The position numbers were made by a program, and so were the translations under genes. 64,000 nucleotides of DNA from Massilia norwichensis (GTDB taxonomy: Bacteria > Pseudomonadota > Gammaproteobacteria > Burkholderiales > Burkholderiaceae_D), in the NCBI RefSeq assembly GCF_024753245.1, contig NZ_JANUGX010000004.1:62001-126000 (forward strand), written 5' to 3'. The notes under the pieces were generated by a model. That model did no database searches. It had not been told where the DNA came from and saw only the letters and a list, made by a program, of their open reading frames with translations. Below are positions 25,407-35,300 of the stretch, piece after piece. Position 1 is the first letter of the stretch, and every line of letters starts with the position of its first letter.

Positions 25407-26005
25407 GCCCGGTCCGATCCGGTGCAGAAGTCCAGCACCTCGTCGACGTATTGTTCGAATTCCGACACCGCATGGTCGCTGCCGTCGATGACGTGCTGGC
25501 GCGCGCCCGCGTAGTGGGCCACCATGTCGCGGTAATCCAGCACTTCGTCGCCGGTCGCGGCCAGCAGGAAGTAGCGTTCCGGGCGCGTGATCCGCGCCAC
25601 CTTCAGCTCGGCCAGCTCGTCGATGTACTCGCGCTTGAACTCGAAGGGCTCGTCGGAATGCCAGGCGGTGGTCACGCCGACGTGCTGTTCGAGGTTCTTC
25701 AACGGGTCGACCGCCGGGTTGATCAGCACCGCGCGGCAACCGAAGCGCTCGGCCAGCCAGGTCGCGTAAAAGCCGCCCAGCGAGGAGCCGACGATGGCCA
25801 GGTTAGCCTTGTAGCGCTCGACCAGGGTCAGCACCAGTTCCATCGCCGCCTTCGGCGAAGCCGGCAGTTGCGGACAGATCAGCTGCTGCGCCAGGCCGCG
25901 CTGCGCCATGCGCTGGTGCACCACCCGCGCCTTGAACGACTTCGGCGAAGAGCGGAAGCCGTGCAGGTATAACACGTGCGCGTCTGCGAGATGCGGAGAA
26001 CTCAT
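25403..26005 (-). CDS. yqiA: YqiA/YcfP-type alpha/beta-fold esterase
   Basis: A 200-residue alpha/beta hydrolase of the UPF0227/YqiA group. It begins 'HVLYLHGFRSSPKSFKAR' with the oxyanion HG motif. The nucleophile elbow is 'IVGSSLGGFYATWLAERFG' (Ser of G-S-S-L-G), the acid is in 'LAATGDEVLDYRD', and the catalytic His is in 'DGSDHAVSEFEQYV'. Substrates are short acyl esters in the E. coli homologue; the cellular role is unknown. The ATG at 26005 overlaps the mpl stop (ATGA). Confidence 0.9.
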   Translation of the reverse strand: MSSPHLADAHVLYLHGFRSSPKSFKARVVHQRMAQRGLAQQLICPQLPASPKAAMELVLTLVERYKANLAIVGSSLGGFYATWLAERFGCRAVLINPAVDPLKNLEQHVGVTTAWHSDEPFEFKREYIDELAELKVARITRPERYFLLAATGDEVLDYRDMVAHYAGARQHVIDGSDHAVSEFEQYVDEVLDFCTGSDRA

Positions 26006-27387
26006 TCCGCCAGCGCCTCCAGCAGCTTCTGGTGCACGCCGCCGAAGCCGCCGTTGCTCATCACGAGGATGTGGTCGCCCGGCTGGGCCGCCTGCACGAT
26101 GGCCTGGACCATGTAGTCGAGCTGGTCGAAGCTGTGCGCGATCGTCCCCAGCGGTTTCAGGGCGTCGGCCAGCGACCAGCCCAGCGCCTGTTGGCTGCCG
26201 AAGCCGAACACCAAGTCCGCGTCCTTCAGGCTGCCCGGCAGCGCATCCTTCATCGCGCCCAGCTTCATGGTGTTCGAGCGCGGTTCCAGCACGGCCAGGA
26301 TGCGGCCCGGGGCATCGGCTCCACCTGCGCCGAGCTTCTGGCGCAACCCGCCGACGGTGGTGGCGATCGCGGTCGGGTGGTGGGCAAAGTCGTCGTAGAC
26401 CGTCACGCCCTTCACCACGCCGCGCACTTCCATGCGCCGCTTGACGCTCTGGAAGCGGGCCAGCGATTCGATGGCCTGGGCGGGCGGCACGCCGACATGG
26501 CGCGCGGCGGCGATCGCGGCCAGCGCATTGGTGCGGTTGTGGTGGCCGGTCAGGTCCCAGTGCACGGTGCCCTGCAGTTCGCCATTGAACAGCACGTCGA
26601 AGCTGGAACCGCCCGGATGCTCGACCAGGCTCCAGTTTGTGCCTTCGGATGCGCCGAAGGCTTCTTTCTCGCTCCAGCAGCCGCGCTTGAGCACGCGGCC
26701 GAGCGAGGCTTCGTCGCCGTTGACGATCAGGCGGCCGACGCCGGGCACGGTGCGCACCAGGTGGTGGAACTGGGTCTCGATGGCGCCGATGTCCGGGAAG
26801 ATGTCGGCGTGGTCGTATTCGAGGTTGTTCAGCACCGCCGTCTTGGCGTGGTAGTGCACGAACTTGGAACGCTTGTCGAAGAAGGCGGTGTCGTACTCGT
26901 CGGCTTCGATCACGAAGAAGTCGGACTCGGTCTCGCCCTGCAGGCGCGCCGAGATGCCGAAGTTCATCGGCACGCCGCCGATCAGGAAGCCCGGCGAATA
27001 CCCGGCGTCTTCCAGGATCCAGGCCAGCATCGAGGTGGTCGTGGTCTTGCCGTGGGTACCGGCGACCGCCAGCACCCATTTATGACGCAGGATGTGGTCC
27101 CCGATCCATTGCGGGCCAGATACATACGGCAGGCCGCGGTTCAGGATTTCCTCGATCAGCGGATTACCTCGGGTCATCACGTTCCCGATCACGTAGAGAT
27201 CGGGATTGAGCGCCACCTGCTCCGGGCTGTAACCCTGGATCAATTCGATGCCCTGGGCTTCGAGCTGGGTGCTCATCGGAGGATAGACGTTGGCGTCGCA
27301 CCCCGTGACGCGGTGGCCGGCCTCTTTGGCCAGGACTGCCAGACCGCCCATGAAGGTGCCGCAAATACCGAGGATGTGAATGTGCAT
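26002..27387 (-). CDS. mpl: UDP-N-acetylmuramate:L-alanyl-gamma-D-glutamyl-meso-diaminopimelate ligase
   Basis: A peptidoglycan recycling ligase of 461 residues that reattaches the salvaged tripeptide to UDP-MurNAc. The Mur-ligase layout is intact: N-terminal 'HIHILGICGTFMGGLAVLAK', the ATP loop 'AVAGTHGKTTTTSMLAWIL', 'FVIEADEYDTAFFDKRSKF' and the C-terminal 'VYDDFAHHPTAIATTVGGL'. The 'GTFMGG' and 'EYDTAFFDKRSKF' signatures separate Mpl from MurC. It heads the mpl-yqiA-ubiC group; its 5' end is divergent from the next plus-strand gene. Confidence 0.96.
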   Translation of the reverse strand: MHIHILGICGTFMGGLAVLAKEAGHRVTGCDANVYPPMSTQLEAQGIELIQGYSPEQVALNPDLYVIGNVMTRGNPLIEEILNRGLPYVSGPQWIGDHILRHKWVLAVAGTHGKTTTTSMLAWILEDAGYSPGFLIGGVPMNFGISARLQGETESDFFVIEADEYDTAFFDKRSKFVHYHAKTAVLNNLEYDHADIFPDIGAIETQFHHLVRTVPGVGRLIVNGDEASLGRVLKRGCWSEKEAFGASEGTNWSLVEHPGGSSFDVLFNGELQGTVHWDLTGHHNRTNALAAIAAARHVGVPPAQAIESLARFQSVKRRMEVRGVVKGVTVYDDFAHHPTAIATTVGGLRQKLGAGGADAPGRILAVLEPRSNTMKLGAMKDALPGSLKDADLVFGFGSQQALGWSLADALKPLGTIAHSFDQLDYMVQAIVQAAQPGDHILVMSNGGFGGVHQKLLEALAE

Positions 27388-27451
27388 GGTGATCGAGAAA
27401 ATAGCGAATGCACGATTTTACCCGACGCGATGCCATTTTCCGTTCAAGAGT

Positions 27452-28096
27452 ATGATCACGGACATGATGCCAACGCCAAATGATGACCTCCAAACTTTGC
27501 GCGCGCGTATTGCTGCCACTGCGGCGCGCATGATTGCCCAGGATGGCGCCGACTATGCCACCGCCAAGGCCAAGGCCGCGCGCCAGGTGACCGGCAGCGA
27601 CCGTCCCTCCCCCAATTATTTGCCGGACAATACGCAAGTCGAAGACGAAGTGCGGCGCTACCAGGCGCTGTTCCAGGGCCCGGCCCAGGCCGCCCGCCTG
27701 CAGCATCTGCGCGGCGCGGCGCTCGAAGTGATGGAGCAGCTGGCCGAGTTCCGCCCCTACCTCACCGGCGCCGTGCTGAACGGCACCGCCGGCGAACACG
27801 ACGCCATCAACCTGCAATTGTTCGCCGACAGCGCCAAGGAGGTCGAGATCTTCCTGCTGAACCGCAACGTCGATATCGACATCTCGGAAATGCCGCACTT
27901 CAAGGGCGGCCGCCACGATCCGGTCGAAACCGTCAGCTTCCAGTGGAAACAGGAGACGGTCCACGCCGAACTCTATGAAATGAACGATTTGCGCGGCGCC
28001 CTGAAACCGCGTGCCGATGGCCGCCTGCAGCGCGTCGACGCGGCCGGCCTGCGCGCCCTATTGAATACCGACGAAACCCTGGAACAAGATGAATAA
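27452..28096 (+). CDS. Conserved protein of unknown function, possibly nucleotidyltransferase-like
   Basis: A protein of about 214 residues with no family I can name firmly. The N-terminal third is helical and Ala/Arg-rich ('LRARIAATAARMIAQDG'), followed by a Pro-rich turn ('SDRPSPNYLPDNTQ'). The central 'GAVLNGTAGEHDAINLQLFAD' followed by 'KEVEIFLLNRNVDID' resembles the G-[GS]-x(n)-D-x-[DN] core of minimal nucleotidyltransferases, but the match is weak. Starts at 27452, 27464 and 27467 are all possible; an AAGAG precedes 27452. It overlaps the TlpA-like gene by 8 bases, so the two are co-transcribed. Confidence 0.75.
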   Translation: MITDMMPTPNDDLQTLRARIAATAARMIAQDGADYATAKAKAARQVTGSDRPSPNYLPDNTQVEDEVRRYQALFQGPAQAARLQHLRGAALEVMEQLAEFRPYLTGAVLNGTAGEHDAINLQLFADSAKEVEIFLLNRNVDIDISEMPHFKGGRHDPVETVSFQWKQETVHAELYEMNDLRGALKPRADGRLQRVDAAGLRALLNTDETLEQDE

Positions 28097-28643
28097 GAAG
28101 AATGTCATCGGCTACACCATCCTGGCCGCTGCCTTTGCCGTGTTCGGCGCCATCGCCGCCGTCAAGAACGAAGCGAAAGGTCCGCTGACCACCACCTATG
28201 CGCCGACCGACGGCCGCCCCCACTCGGCGGTGAGCAATCTGTACGCCCAGTCGCTGAACGACCTGGCCGGTAAGCCGCAGCCGCTGGGCCAGTGGAAGGG
28301 CAAGCCGCTGCTGGTGAATTTCTGGGCATCCTGGTGCGCACCCTGCGTGCAGGAGATGCCGGAACTGTCGGAGCTGGCGGCCAAGGATGGCGGCAAACGC
28401 TTCAATGTGATCGGGATCGGCATCGATTCGCCGGCAAACCTGAACGAATTCGTCAAGAAGACAAAAGTTGCTTACCCGCTTTATGTGGGTGGCATGAGCG
28501 GTACCGACCTGTCCCGTGAGCTCGGCAATACCCATGGCGGCCTGCCCTTCACGGTGCTGATCGGCCCCGACGGCCAGGTGCGCAAGACTTACCTGGGCCG
28601 CCTGAAATTCGATGAATTACGCGCAGATCTGGCCAAGCTGTAA
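28089..28643 (+). CDS. TlpA-like membrane-anchored thioredoxin
   Basis: A 184-residue thiol-disulphide oxidoreductase anchored in the inner membrane and facing the periplasm. The single N-terminal helix ('VIGYTILAAAFAVFGAIAAV') is followed by the TlpA/ResA domain: 'LLVNFWASWCAPCVQEMPELS' with the WCxPC redox pair, and the cis-Pro motif in 'GLPFTVLIGPDGQV'. The family provides reducing power for cytochrome c maturation or similar processes. It overlaps the preceding unknown gene by 8 bases and lies 117 bases before aroQ. Confidence 0.92.
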   Translation: MNKKNVIGYTILAAAFAVFGAIAAVKNEAKGPLTTTYAPTDGRPHSAVSNLYAQSLNDLAGKPQPLGQWKGKPLLVNFWASWCAPCVQEMPELSELAAKDGGKRFNVIGIGIDSPANLNEFVKKTKVAYPLYVGGMSGTDLSRELGNTHGGLPFTVLIGPDGQVRKTYLGRLKFDELRADLAKL

Positions 28644-28760
28644 TCAACACGGCGCAGCTGCGAACGGTCGTTCACTTATATTCCAGGCGCTTTTTATCGC
28701 TTGCCAACACACAATGTTGGCGGCAAAATGCCTGTCTTTCGGGCAAACAGACGGTTCATC

Positions 28761-29198
28761 ATGGCGAAAAAGCTACTGCTGCTCAATGGCCCCAACCTGA
28801 ATTTATTGGGGACGCGCGAGCCTGCGGTGTACGGCGCTACCACACTGGCCGACATCGAACAGGCGGCAAACGCCCAGGCAGCGGCAGCGGGTGCAAGCAT
28901 CGCTTGCTTCCAGAGCAACCATGAAGGAGCGCTGATCGACCGCATTCATGCCGCAAGGCAGGAAGGGGTGGACGGAATCGTCATCAATCCGGGCGGGCTG
29001 ACCCATACCAGCGTCGCCTTGCGCGATGCGCTGGCGGCGGTGGAGATTCCGTTCGTGGAAGTTCACCTCTCTAATATTTACAAGCGTGAGGAGTTCCGGC
29101 ATCACTCGTTTTTGTCTGCGATCGCGCAAGGCACGATTTGTGGACTGGGCGCTGATGGATATCGCTTTGCCATCGACTTTGCGCTCAAAGAGCGTTAA
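28761..29198 (+). CDS. aroQ: Type II 3-dehydroquinate dehydratase
   Basis: Dehydrates 3-dehydroquinate to 3-dehydroshikimate in aromatic amino acid synthesis. The 145 residues match the dodecameric type II enzyme. '[20 protein letters not shown]' includes the catalytic Tyr loop with its Arg, followed by '[14 protein letters not shown]', '[20 protein letters not shown]', '[18 protein letters not shown]' with the general-acid His, and '[15 protein letters not shown]'. The ATG at 28761 fits the N-terminus; an upstream in-frame ATG would add 20 unrelated residues. It lies 90 bases before accB, often its partner in proteobacteria. Confidence 0.97.
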   Translation: MAKKLLLLNGPNLNLLGTREPAVYGATTLADIEQAANAQAAAAGASIACFQSNHEGALIDRIHAARQEGVDGIVINPGGLTHTSVALRDALAAVEIPFVEVHLSNIYKREEFRHHSFLSAIAQGTICGLGADGYRFAIDFALKER

Positions 29199-29288
29199 TC
29201 TACGTCAACTTCACGCATCCTGTGCGGATTTGCGCTAACCACCTGACGCGCCGCATACTCAACAACAAATAATTCCAAGGGGTTTCAC

Positions 29289-29762
29289 ATGGATCTACGA
29301 AAACTCAAGACATTGATCGACCTCGTCGCTGAATCGGACATCGCTGAACTCGAAGTGACCGAAGGCGAAAGCAAGGTTCGCATCGTCAAGTCCTCCGCAA
29401 TCCCGCAGAATCAGGTGGTCATGGTTCCGCCGCAAGGCGTGCAGCAGTTCTCGGCCCCGGCCGTCGCTGGCGCCGCACCGGCCCAGGCTGCCGCAGCCCC
29501 TGCCCCGGCAGCCCCTGCCGAGCCGACCGGCCACGTGGTCAAGTCGCCGATGGTCGGCACCTTCTACCGTTCGTCGGCTCCGGGCGCTCCGGCCTTCGTC
29601 GAAGTCGGTTCCACCGTGAAGGAAGGCGACACCCTGTGCATCATCGAAGCGATGAAGCTCCTGAATGAAATCGATGCCGACATCTCCGGCACCGTCACCA
29701 AGGTCCTGGTAGAGAACGGCCAACCTGTCGAATTCGGCCAGCCGCTGTTCGTGATCGGCTAA
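29289..29762 (+). CDS. accB: Biotin carboxyl carrier protein of acetyl-CoA carboxylase
   Basis: Carries biotin for malonyl-CoA synthesis, the first step of fatty acid synthesis. The 157 residues comprise an N-terminal segment ('[20 protein letters not shown]'), an Ala/Pro linker (about 60-80) and the biotinyl domain. The acceptor is K123 in '[14 protein letters not shown]'. A strong AAGGGG Shine-Dalgarno lies 7 bases before the ATG. accC follows after 111 bases, the standard accBC operon. Confidence 0.98.
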   Translation: MDLRKLKTLIDLVAESDIAELEVTEGESKVRIVKSSAIPQNQVVMVPPQGVQQFSAPAVAGAAPAQAAAAPAPAAPAEPTGHVVKSPMVGTFYRSSAPGAPAFVEVGSTVKEGDTLCIIEAMKLLNEIDADISGTVTKVLVENGQPVEFGQPLFVIG

Positions 29763-29873
29763 GCATTAACGTTATCAAGTACGGGGCCAGCCTGCTTTTC
29801 AGCGGCTGGCCCTTGAAGTCTCCTCTTCCTGTTGCATCCGGCCCCGCCGGCACTCACAGAAACATCGCATACC

Positions 29874-31274
29874 ATGTTTGAAAAAATTCTAATCGCCAAC
29901 CGTGGTGAAATCGCGCTGCGTATCCAGCGCGCCTGCCGCGAAATGGGCATCAAGACGGTCGTCGTGCACTCCGAAGCCGACAAGGACGCCAAGTACGTGA
30001 AACTGGCCGACGAATCCGTCTGCATCGGCCCAGCGCAATCGGCGCAGAGCTATCTGAGCATGCCGGCGATCATCAGCGCGGCCGAAGTCACGGACGCCGA
30101 AGCGATCCACCCGGGCTACGGCTTCCTGTCGGAGAACGCCGACTTCGCCGAACGTGTCGAAAAATCGGGCTTCGTCTTCATCGGCCCGCGTCCGGAATCG
30201 ATCCGCATGATGGGTGACAAGGTGTCGGCCAAGCAGGCGATGATCCGCGCCGGCGTGCCCTGCGTGCCGGGTTCGGATGGCGCCCTGCCGGACGATCCGA
30301 AGGAAATCATCCAGACCGCGCGCAAGATCGGCTATCCGGTCATCATCAAGGCCGCCGGCGGCGGCGGCGGACGCGGCATGCGCGTCGTGCACACCGAGGC
30401 AGCCCTGCTGTCGGCCGTGCAGATGACCAAGACCGAAGCCGGTACTGCCTTCGGCAATCCCGAAGTCTATATGGAAAAGTACCTGGAAAATCCGCGCCAC
30501 GTGGAGATCCAGGTGCTGGCCGACGAGCACAAGCAGGCCGTCTGGCTGGGCGAGCGCGACTGCTCGATGCAGCGCCGCCACCAGAAGGTGATCGAGGAAG
30601 CACCGGCACCGGGCATCCCGCGCAAGACCATCGAGAAGATCGGCGAACGCTGCGCCGAAGCCTGCCGCAAGATCGGCTACCGCGGCGCCGGCACCTTCGA
30701 ATTCCTGTACGAGAACGGCGAGTTCTACTTCATCGAGATGAACACCCGCGTCCAGGTCGAGCACCCGGTCACCGAGATGATCACCGGGATCGACATCGTC
30801 CAGGAACAGATCCGCATCGCCTGCGGCGAACGCCTGCGCTTCAAGCAGCGCGACATCATGCTGTCGGGCCACGCGATCGAGTGCCGCATCAACGCCGAAG
30901 ACCCGTTCAAGTTCACCCCGTCGCCGGGCCGCATCACCGGCTGGCACCCGCCGGGCGGTCCTGGCATCCGCGTCGATTCGCATGCCTACGCCGGCTACTA
31001 CGTGCCGCCGCACTACGACTCGATGGTCGGTAAAGTCATCTCGTATGGCGCCACCCGCGAACAGGCGATCCGCCGCATGCAGATCGCGTTGTCGGAAATG
31101 GTGGTCGAGGGTATCCTGACGAATATTCCGCTGCACCGCGAACTGATGGTCGATGCCCGCTTCATCGAAGGCGGCACCAACATCCACTACCTGGAGCAGA
31201 AACTGGCCCACAAGCCGGACCTGCCGAAGGAAGTCGCGATCGGTTCGAAATCCGAGACCAAGGCTGAACAATGA
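29874..31274 (+). CDS. accC: Biotin carboxylase subunit of acetyl-CoA carboxylase
   Basis: ATP-dependent carboxylation of the biotin on AccB. The 466-residue ATP-grasp enzyme starts '[20 protein letters not shown]' and carries '[13 protein letters not shown]', the glycine loop '[15 protein letters not shown]', '[19 protein letters not shown]' and the catalytic '[20 protein letters not shown]'. The start at 29874 was chosen from homology; 14 extra codons upstream are open but unlike the family. The stop overlaps the prmA ATG by 4 bases. Confidence 0.98.
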   Translation: MFEKILIANRGEIALRIQRACREMGIKTVVVHSEADKDAKYVKLADESVCIGPAQSAQSYLSMPAIISAAEVTDAEAIHPGYGFLSENADFAERVEKSGFVFIGPRPESIRMMGDKVSAKQAMIRAGVPCVPGSDGALPDDPKEIIQTARKIGYPVIIKAAGGGGGRGMRVVHTEAALLSAVQMTKTEAGTAFGNPEVYMEKYLENPRHVEIQVLADEHKQAVWLGERDCSMQRRHQKVIEEAPAPGIPRKTIEKIGERCAEACRKIGYRGAGTFEFLYENGEFYFIEMNTRVQVEHPVTEMITGIDIVQEQIRIACGERLRFKQRDIMLSGHAIECRINAEDPFKFTPSPGRITGWHPPGGPGIRVDSHAYAGYYVPPHYDSMVGKVISYGATREQAIRRMQIALSEMVVEGILTNIPLHRELMVDARFIEGGTNIHYLEQKLAHKPDLPKEVAIGSKSETKAEQ

Positions 31275-32185
31275 GCTGGACTGAAGTCGTCATCGAGATC
31301 GCGCGCGAGCACGCCGAAGGCCTATCCGACGCCCTGATGGAAGCGGGCGCGCTGTCGGTCTCGGTCGAAGACGCCGACGAAGGCACCGACCAGGAAAAGC
31401 CGCTGTTCGGCGAACCGGGCATGGTGCCGACCGAGGCCGCCTGGGACCACAGCCGCGTGGTCGCCCTGACCGACGTCGATGCGGACCAGGCTGCGATCGT
31501 GGCAGAAGCTGCCTCCGCCATCGGCCTGACATCGAGCCCGCGCTTCACCACCCGTCCGGTGGCGGATGCGGACTGGGTGCGCCTGACGCAGTCGCAGTTC
31601 GAGCCCATCCACATCGGCAAGAACATCTGGGTCGTGCCGAGCTGGCACGAAGCACCCGATCCGAACGGCCTGATCCTGGAAGTCGATCCGGGCCTGGCCT
31701 TCGGCACCGGCAGCCACCCGACTACCCGCCTGTGCATGGAATGGCTGGAAGCGCATCCGGCACCCGGCAAGTCGGTGCTGGACTACGGTTGCGGCTCGGG
31801 CATCCTGGCGATGGTGGCCAAGAAGCTGGGCGCTGCCAATGTGGCCGGCGTCGACATCGATCCGCAGGCGATCGAATCGGCCAAGCTGAACGCGGAGCGC
31901 AACAACTGCGGCATCGACTTTTACGTGCCGGACGAGTTCACTGCCTCGCAATACGCCGACAGCCGCTTCGACATCGTGGTCGCCAACATCCTGTCGAGCC
32001 CTCTGAAGCTGATGGCGCCGATGCTGTCCGGCCGCGTGGCGCCCGGCGGTTCGCTGATCCTGTCCGGCGTGCTGGCGCGCCAGGCCGAGGAAGTGGCCGC
32101 GGCCTACGCCCCCTTCATCAAGCTGAGCGTCTGGGCCGAGCTGGACGGCTGGGTCGCCCTGCACGGCACCAACGGCACCAACTAA
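31271..32185 (+). CDS. prmA: Ribosomal protein L11 methyltransferase
   Basis: An S-adenosylmethionine-dependent enzyme that trimethylates ribosomal protein L11. The 304 residues show the N-terminal substrate-recognition domain ('[20 protein letters not shown]', '[10 protein letters not shown]'), a linker, and the Rossmann methyltransferase domain with '[19 protein letters not shown]', '[18 protein letters not shown]' and '[17 protein letters not shown]'. It is translationally coupled to accC and followed 4 bases later by the DUF3426 gene, a conserved betaproteobacterial order. Confidence 0.97.
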   Translation: MSWTEVVIEIAREHAEGLSDALMEAGALSVSVEDADEGTDQEKPLFGEPGMVPTEAAWDHSRVVALTDVDADQAAIVAEAASAIGLTSSPRFTTRPVADADWVRLTQSQFEPIHIGKNIWVVPSWHEAPDPNGLILEVDPGLAFGTGSHPTTRLCMEWLEAHPAPGKSVLDYGCGSGILAMVAKKLGAANVAGVDIDPQAIESAKLNAERNNCGIDFYVPDEFTASQYADSRFDIVVANILSSPLKLMAPMLSGRVAPGGSLILSGVLARQAEEVAAAYAPFIKLSVWAELDGWVALHGTNGTN

Positions 32186-32189
32186 GGGC

Positions 32190-33797
32190 ATGGCGCTCGC
32201 GACCCAGTGCCCCCACTGCCACACCACGTTCCGGGTCGCCTCGGACCAGCTCAAGCTCCGCGGCGGCATCGTCCGCTGCGGCGCCTGCCAGAGCATCTTT
32301 GACGGCAATGCCCACCTGATCGACCTGGACGCGCTGGCGGCCAGCAAGGAACGGTCAGCGGCTGCGCCTGCGCCTCCCCCGCCTCCCGCGCCGCCGGTCG
32401 AAGCGCCGGCGGAAGCACCGGCCGAACCGCCCGTCTATACCCTCGACTTCGACCATACCTTCGATCCGCTCGGCATCCTGCCGAAAGCGACCTCCGAGGA
32501 GCCGCCGGCTGCGCCGCGCGCGCGGGTGTGGCGCAATGGCGGCGGCATGCCGTCTGCGCCTGCTGCGCCTGTTGCGGAGGAGGCCGGGGTGGCGTCGCAA
32601 GTCGATGCCGATGTACCGGCCGCTGATGCCGTGGCCGATGCAGTTGTGGTCGACGCAGCTGCGGCCGACGCAGCTATGGCCGACACCGTGCCGCCTGCGC
32701 CTGAACCTGAATTTGCACCGGCGCCTGTGGCCGAAGCGGATCTGCCACCCATGCACGAAGCGCCGCAGGAAGCCGAAGCCATCGTGGCCGAGCCGCTCCC
32801 GGAGCCGGTGCCGGAGCCCGAGCCGGTGTCAGAGCCGGAACCGGAGGCGGTCCCAGTGCCGGAGCCGGTATCGGCGCCCGAGCCGAAGCCTGCGCCCGCC
32901 GATACCGCACCAGTGCCCGCCGCGCCGCCGGCATCCGCCTACGCGCCGCCAGGCCGCATCGAGCCCAGCTTCGACCTGCCGGTCGATGAAGAACTGGTCG
33001 CCCAGCCGCTGCCCGACGACACCCACGCCTATCACGACGAAGCCCCCGCGGCCATGAACGCCGCCGTGAGCACGGGCACGAGCACGGGCGTCGACGACAT
33101 CCCCCTGCCCCTGCGCGCCTCGGCGGCCAGCAACGACACGCTGGCGCCTGCCGCGCCGCCGCCGGCACCGAAATCCGCGCGCGCCAAAGCGGTCGAGGCC
33201 CGCTCGCGCCGCACCAAGCTCACGCCGACCAGAATCGAAGCGCCCAAGCTGCGCGTGCCGGTCAGTGCCGAAGCCGACGAGCCCGAGTTCGTCAAGCGCA
33301 GCCGCAAGCAGGAACAGTCGGGCCGCGCCCGGCGCCTGTTGATGATCGCCGGCGCCGTGCTGCTCGCGCTGCTGCTCGCGGCCCAGTTCGTGGCCGACTT
33401 CCGCAACGTGCTGGCGGCCCGCTATCCGGGCGCCAGGCCGGTGCTGAATGCCGGCTGCGCCGTGCTCGGCTGCCGCATCGGCCTGCCGATGCAGATCGAG
33501 AACCTGACGATCGAGACCGGCGAACTGTCCACCCTCGGTGTCGACACGTATTCGCTCAACACGCTGCTGCGCAACCAGGGTAGCCTCGTGCAGGCCTGGC
33601 CCAGCATCCAGCTCGAGCTGACCGACGCCAACGACAAGCCGCTGCTACGCCGCGTGTTCAGCCCCGCCGAGTACCTGCCGCAGGGCGTGCCGGCCGCCGC
33701 CGGCTTTGCCGCGCACGCGGAACAGCCGGTCCGGTTGAACTTCGCGCTCACCGGGCTAAAGCCTTCCGGCTACCATATGATCGTTTTCTACCCTTAG
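32190..33797 (+). CDS. Zinc-ribbon membrane protein with DUF3426 domain
   Basis: A 535-residue protein of unknown role. It opens with an MJ0042-type zinc finger: 'CPHCHTTFRVASDQLKLRGG' followed by 'CGACQSIFDG'. About 330 residues of Pro/Ala/Glu-rich low-complexity linker follow, with Pro-Glu runs near 210-235. A basic patch ('RSRRTKLTPTRIEAPKLRV') precedes one membrane helix ('LLMIAGAVLLALLLAAQFV', near 385) and a periplasmic DUF3426 domain with 'GCAVLGCRIGLPMQIENLTIE'. The layout suggests a cytosolic metal-binding head tethered to an extracytoplasmic beta-rich domain. It lies between prmA and a PfkB kinase in one operon. Confidence 0.88.
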   Translation: MALATQCPHCHTTFRVASDQLKLRGGIVRCGACQSIFDGNAHLIDLDALAASKERSAAAPAPPPPPAPPVEAPAEAPAEPPVYTLDFDHTFDPLGILPKATSEEPPAAPRARVWRNGGGMPSAPAAPVAEEAGVASQVDADVPAADAVADAVVVDAAAADAAMADTVPPAPEPEFAPAPVAEADLPPMHEAPQEAEAIVAEPLPEPVPEPEPVSEPEPEAVPVPEPVSAPEPKPAPADTAPVPAAPPASAYAPPGRIEPSFDLPVDEELVAQPLPDDTHAYHDEAPAAMNAAVSTGTSTGVDDIPLPLRASAASNDTLAPAAPPPAPKSARAKAVEARSRRTKLTPTRIEAPKLRVPVSAEADEPEFVKRSRKQEQSGRARRLLMIAGAVLLALLLAAQFVADFRNVLAARYPGARPVLNAGCAVLGCRIGLPMQIENLTIETGELSTLGVDTYSLNTLLRNQGSLVQAWPSIQLELTDANDKPLLRRVFSPAEYLPQGVPAAAGFAAHAEQPVRLNFALTGLKPSGYHMIVFYP

Positions 33798-33815
33798 CAT
33801 TTTTCAGGAATCACC

Positions 33816-34760
33816 ATGACCAAGACTGCGCTGATCTGCGGCTCGATTGCCTTCGACAAGATCATGCAATACCAAGGCCGTTTCGGCGAAACCCTGCTGG
33901 CCGACCAGCTGCACCGCGTGAACGTGTCCTTCCTGGTGCCGACCCTGCGCACCGAATTCGGCGGCTGCTCGGTCAACATCGCCTACAACCTCAAGATGCT
34001 GGGCGGCGATCCGCTGATCATGGGCACCATCGGCCAGGACGGCGGCGACTACCTCGAGCGCATGGAAAAGCAGGGCCTGGCGACCAACGCGATCCGCACC
34101 ATCGAGCACGCCTACACCGCGCAGTGCTTCGTCACCGCCGACCTGGACAACAACCAGATCAACGCCTTCCACCCGGGTGCGATGCAGTTCTCGCACGAGA
34201 ACAGCCTGGCCGACTACCTGCCGCTGCGCGTTGCCATCGTCTCGCCGGACGGCCGCGACGGCATGATCAAGCACGCGCGCGACTGCGCGGAGCGCGGCGT
34301 GCCGCTGATGTTCGATCCGGGCCAGCAGCTGCCGATGTTCAACGGCGAGGAGCTGCTGACCTTCCTCGAACAGGCCAGCTACCTGGCCTGCAACGACTAT
34401 GAATTCGAGATGGTGATGGACCGTACCGGCCTGACGCTGCAGGACATCGCCGCGCGCCTGGATGCGCTGATCGTCACGCGCGGCGAGCAGGGTTCGGATA
34501 TCTATGCCGGCGGCGAGCATCACAAGATCCCGGCGGTGCCGGCAAGCAGCGTGGTCGATCCGACCGGTTGCGGCGATGCCTACCGCGCCGGCCTGCTGTT
34601 CGGCATTGCGAACGATCTGGACTGGCCGACCAGTGGCCGCCTGGCCAGCCTGCTCGGCTCGATCAAGATCGCCCACCAGGGCGGCCAGAACCACAGCTTC
34701 ACGCCCTCGGCGATCGCGGACAAGTTCGAAGCGGCGTTCGGCTACCGCTTCCAGGCCTGA
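33816..34760 (+). CDS. PfkB-family sugar/nucleoside kinase (adenosine-kinase-like)
   Basis: A ribokinase-fold kinase of 314 residues. The N-terminal 'ALICGSIAFDKIMQYQGRFG' and 'TEFGGCSVNIAYNLKMLGG' correspond to the PfkB sugar-binding region. The C-terminal 'DPTGCGDAYRAGLLFGIAND' is the second PfkB signature with the catalytic Asp. Ala replaces the usual Thr/Ser-Phe after it (GDAYRAG), a variant seen in adenosine-kinase-like members. The true substrate is not evident. It is last in the plus-strand accB-accC-prmA run and convergent with yggT, 16 bases apart. Confidence 0.88.
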   Translation: MTKTALICGSIAFDKIMQYQGRFGETLLADQLHRVNVSFLVPTLRTEFGGCSVNIAYNLKMLGGDPLIMGTIGQDGGDYLERMEKQGLATNAIRTIEHAYTAQCFVTADLDNNQINAFHPGAMQFSHENSLADYLPLRVAIVSPDGRDGMIKHARDCAERGVPLMFDPGQQLPMFNGEELLTFLEQASYLACNDYEFEMVMDRTGLTLQDIAARLDALIVTRGEQGSDIYAGGEHHKIPAVPASSVVDPTGCGDAYRAGLLFGIANDLDWPTSGRLASLLGSIKIAHQGGQNHSFTPSAIADKFEAAFGYRFQA

Positions 34761-34776
34761 TTCGGCGCTGCGCGGA

Positions 34777-35289
34777 TCAGCCGATCACGCGCAGCAGGAT
34801 CTGCAGTAGCACGAAGGCCACCAGCACCGAGAAATCGATGCCGCCGATCGGCGGGACCACCCGCCGGATCGGGCGCAGCAGCGGATAATTGAGGGCGCGC
34901 ACGAAGGGCGCCAGCGGCGCATCGGGATTCACCCAGCTGAAGATAACCTCCAGGATCAACAGGCCGATGAAGCCGTAGATGATCCAGTGCAGGAACCGCA
35001 ACACGGCCGTCAGCAGCACCATCTGGACGGTCCACCCCGCCAAAAACATCACTGAACTGGCCGCCAGCACGACCAGGAAGGCGCCGATCAGGCTCGCCCA
35101 GTCATACCCTCCCACGCCCGGCAAGACCCGGCGCAGCGGGCGCACCAGCCAATCCGTCAGCGTGAAGGTGAACTGGGCAACCGATGCCGGCGGCCGCACG
35201 CGCGTGACCTGCATCCAGAAGCGCAGCAACAAGACTCCACCGACCACGCCGGCCACGGTATCGACGATCAACTGAAGAATAGGCAGCAC
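34777..35289 (-). CDS. yggT: YggT-family membrane protein
   Basis: A 170-residue integral membrane protein made of two copies of the YggT unit. The first runs from 'LIVDTVAGVVGGVLLLRFWM' with 'TDWLVRPLRRVLPG'. The second has 'IIYGFIGLLILEVIFSWVNP' followed by 'LLRPIRRVVPPIGGIDFSVLV'. The repeated R-P-[LI]-R-R-V-[LV]-P motif is typical. The family has been linked to osmotic or ion homeostasis without a defined mechanism. An AGGAGA-type Shine-Dalgarno lies upstream. The H1-like gene further upstream ends at a terminator, so yggT is probably transcribed separately. Confidence 0.92.
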   Translation of the reverse strand: MLPILQLIVDTVAGVVGGVLLLRFWMQVTRVRPPASVAQFTFTLTDWLVRPLRRVLPGVGGYDWASLIGAFLVVLAASSVMFLAGWTVQMVLLTAVLRFLHWIIYGFIGLLILEVIFSWVNPDAPLAPFVRALNYPLLRPIRRVVPPIGGIDFSVLVAFVLLQILLRVIG

Positions 35290-35300
35290 AAGCTCTCCTT

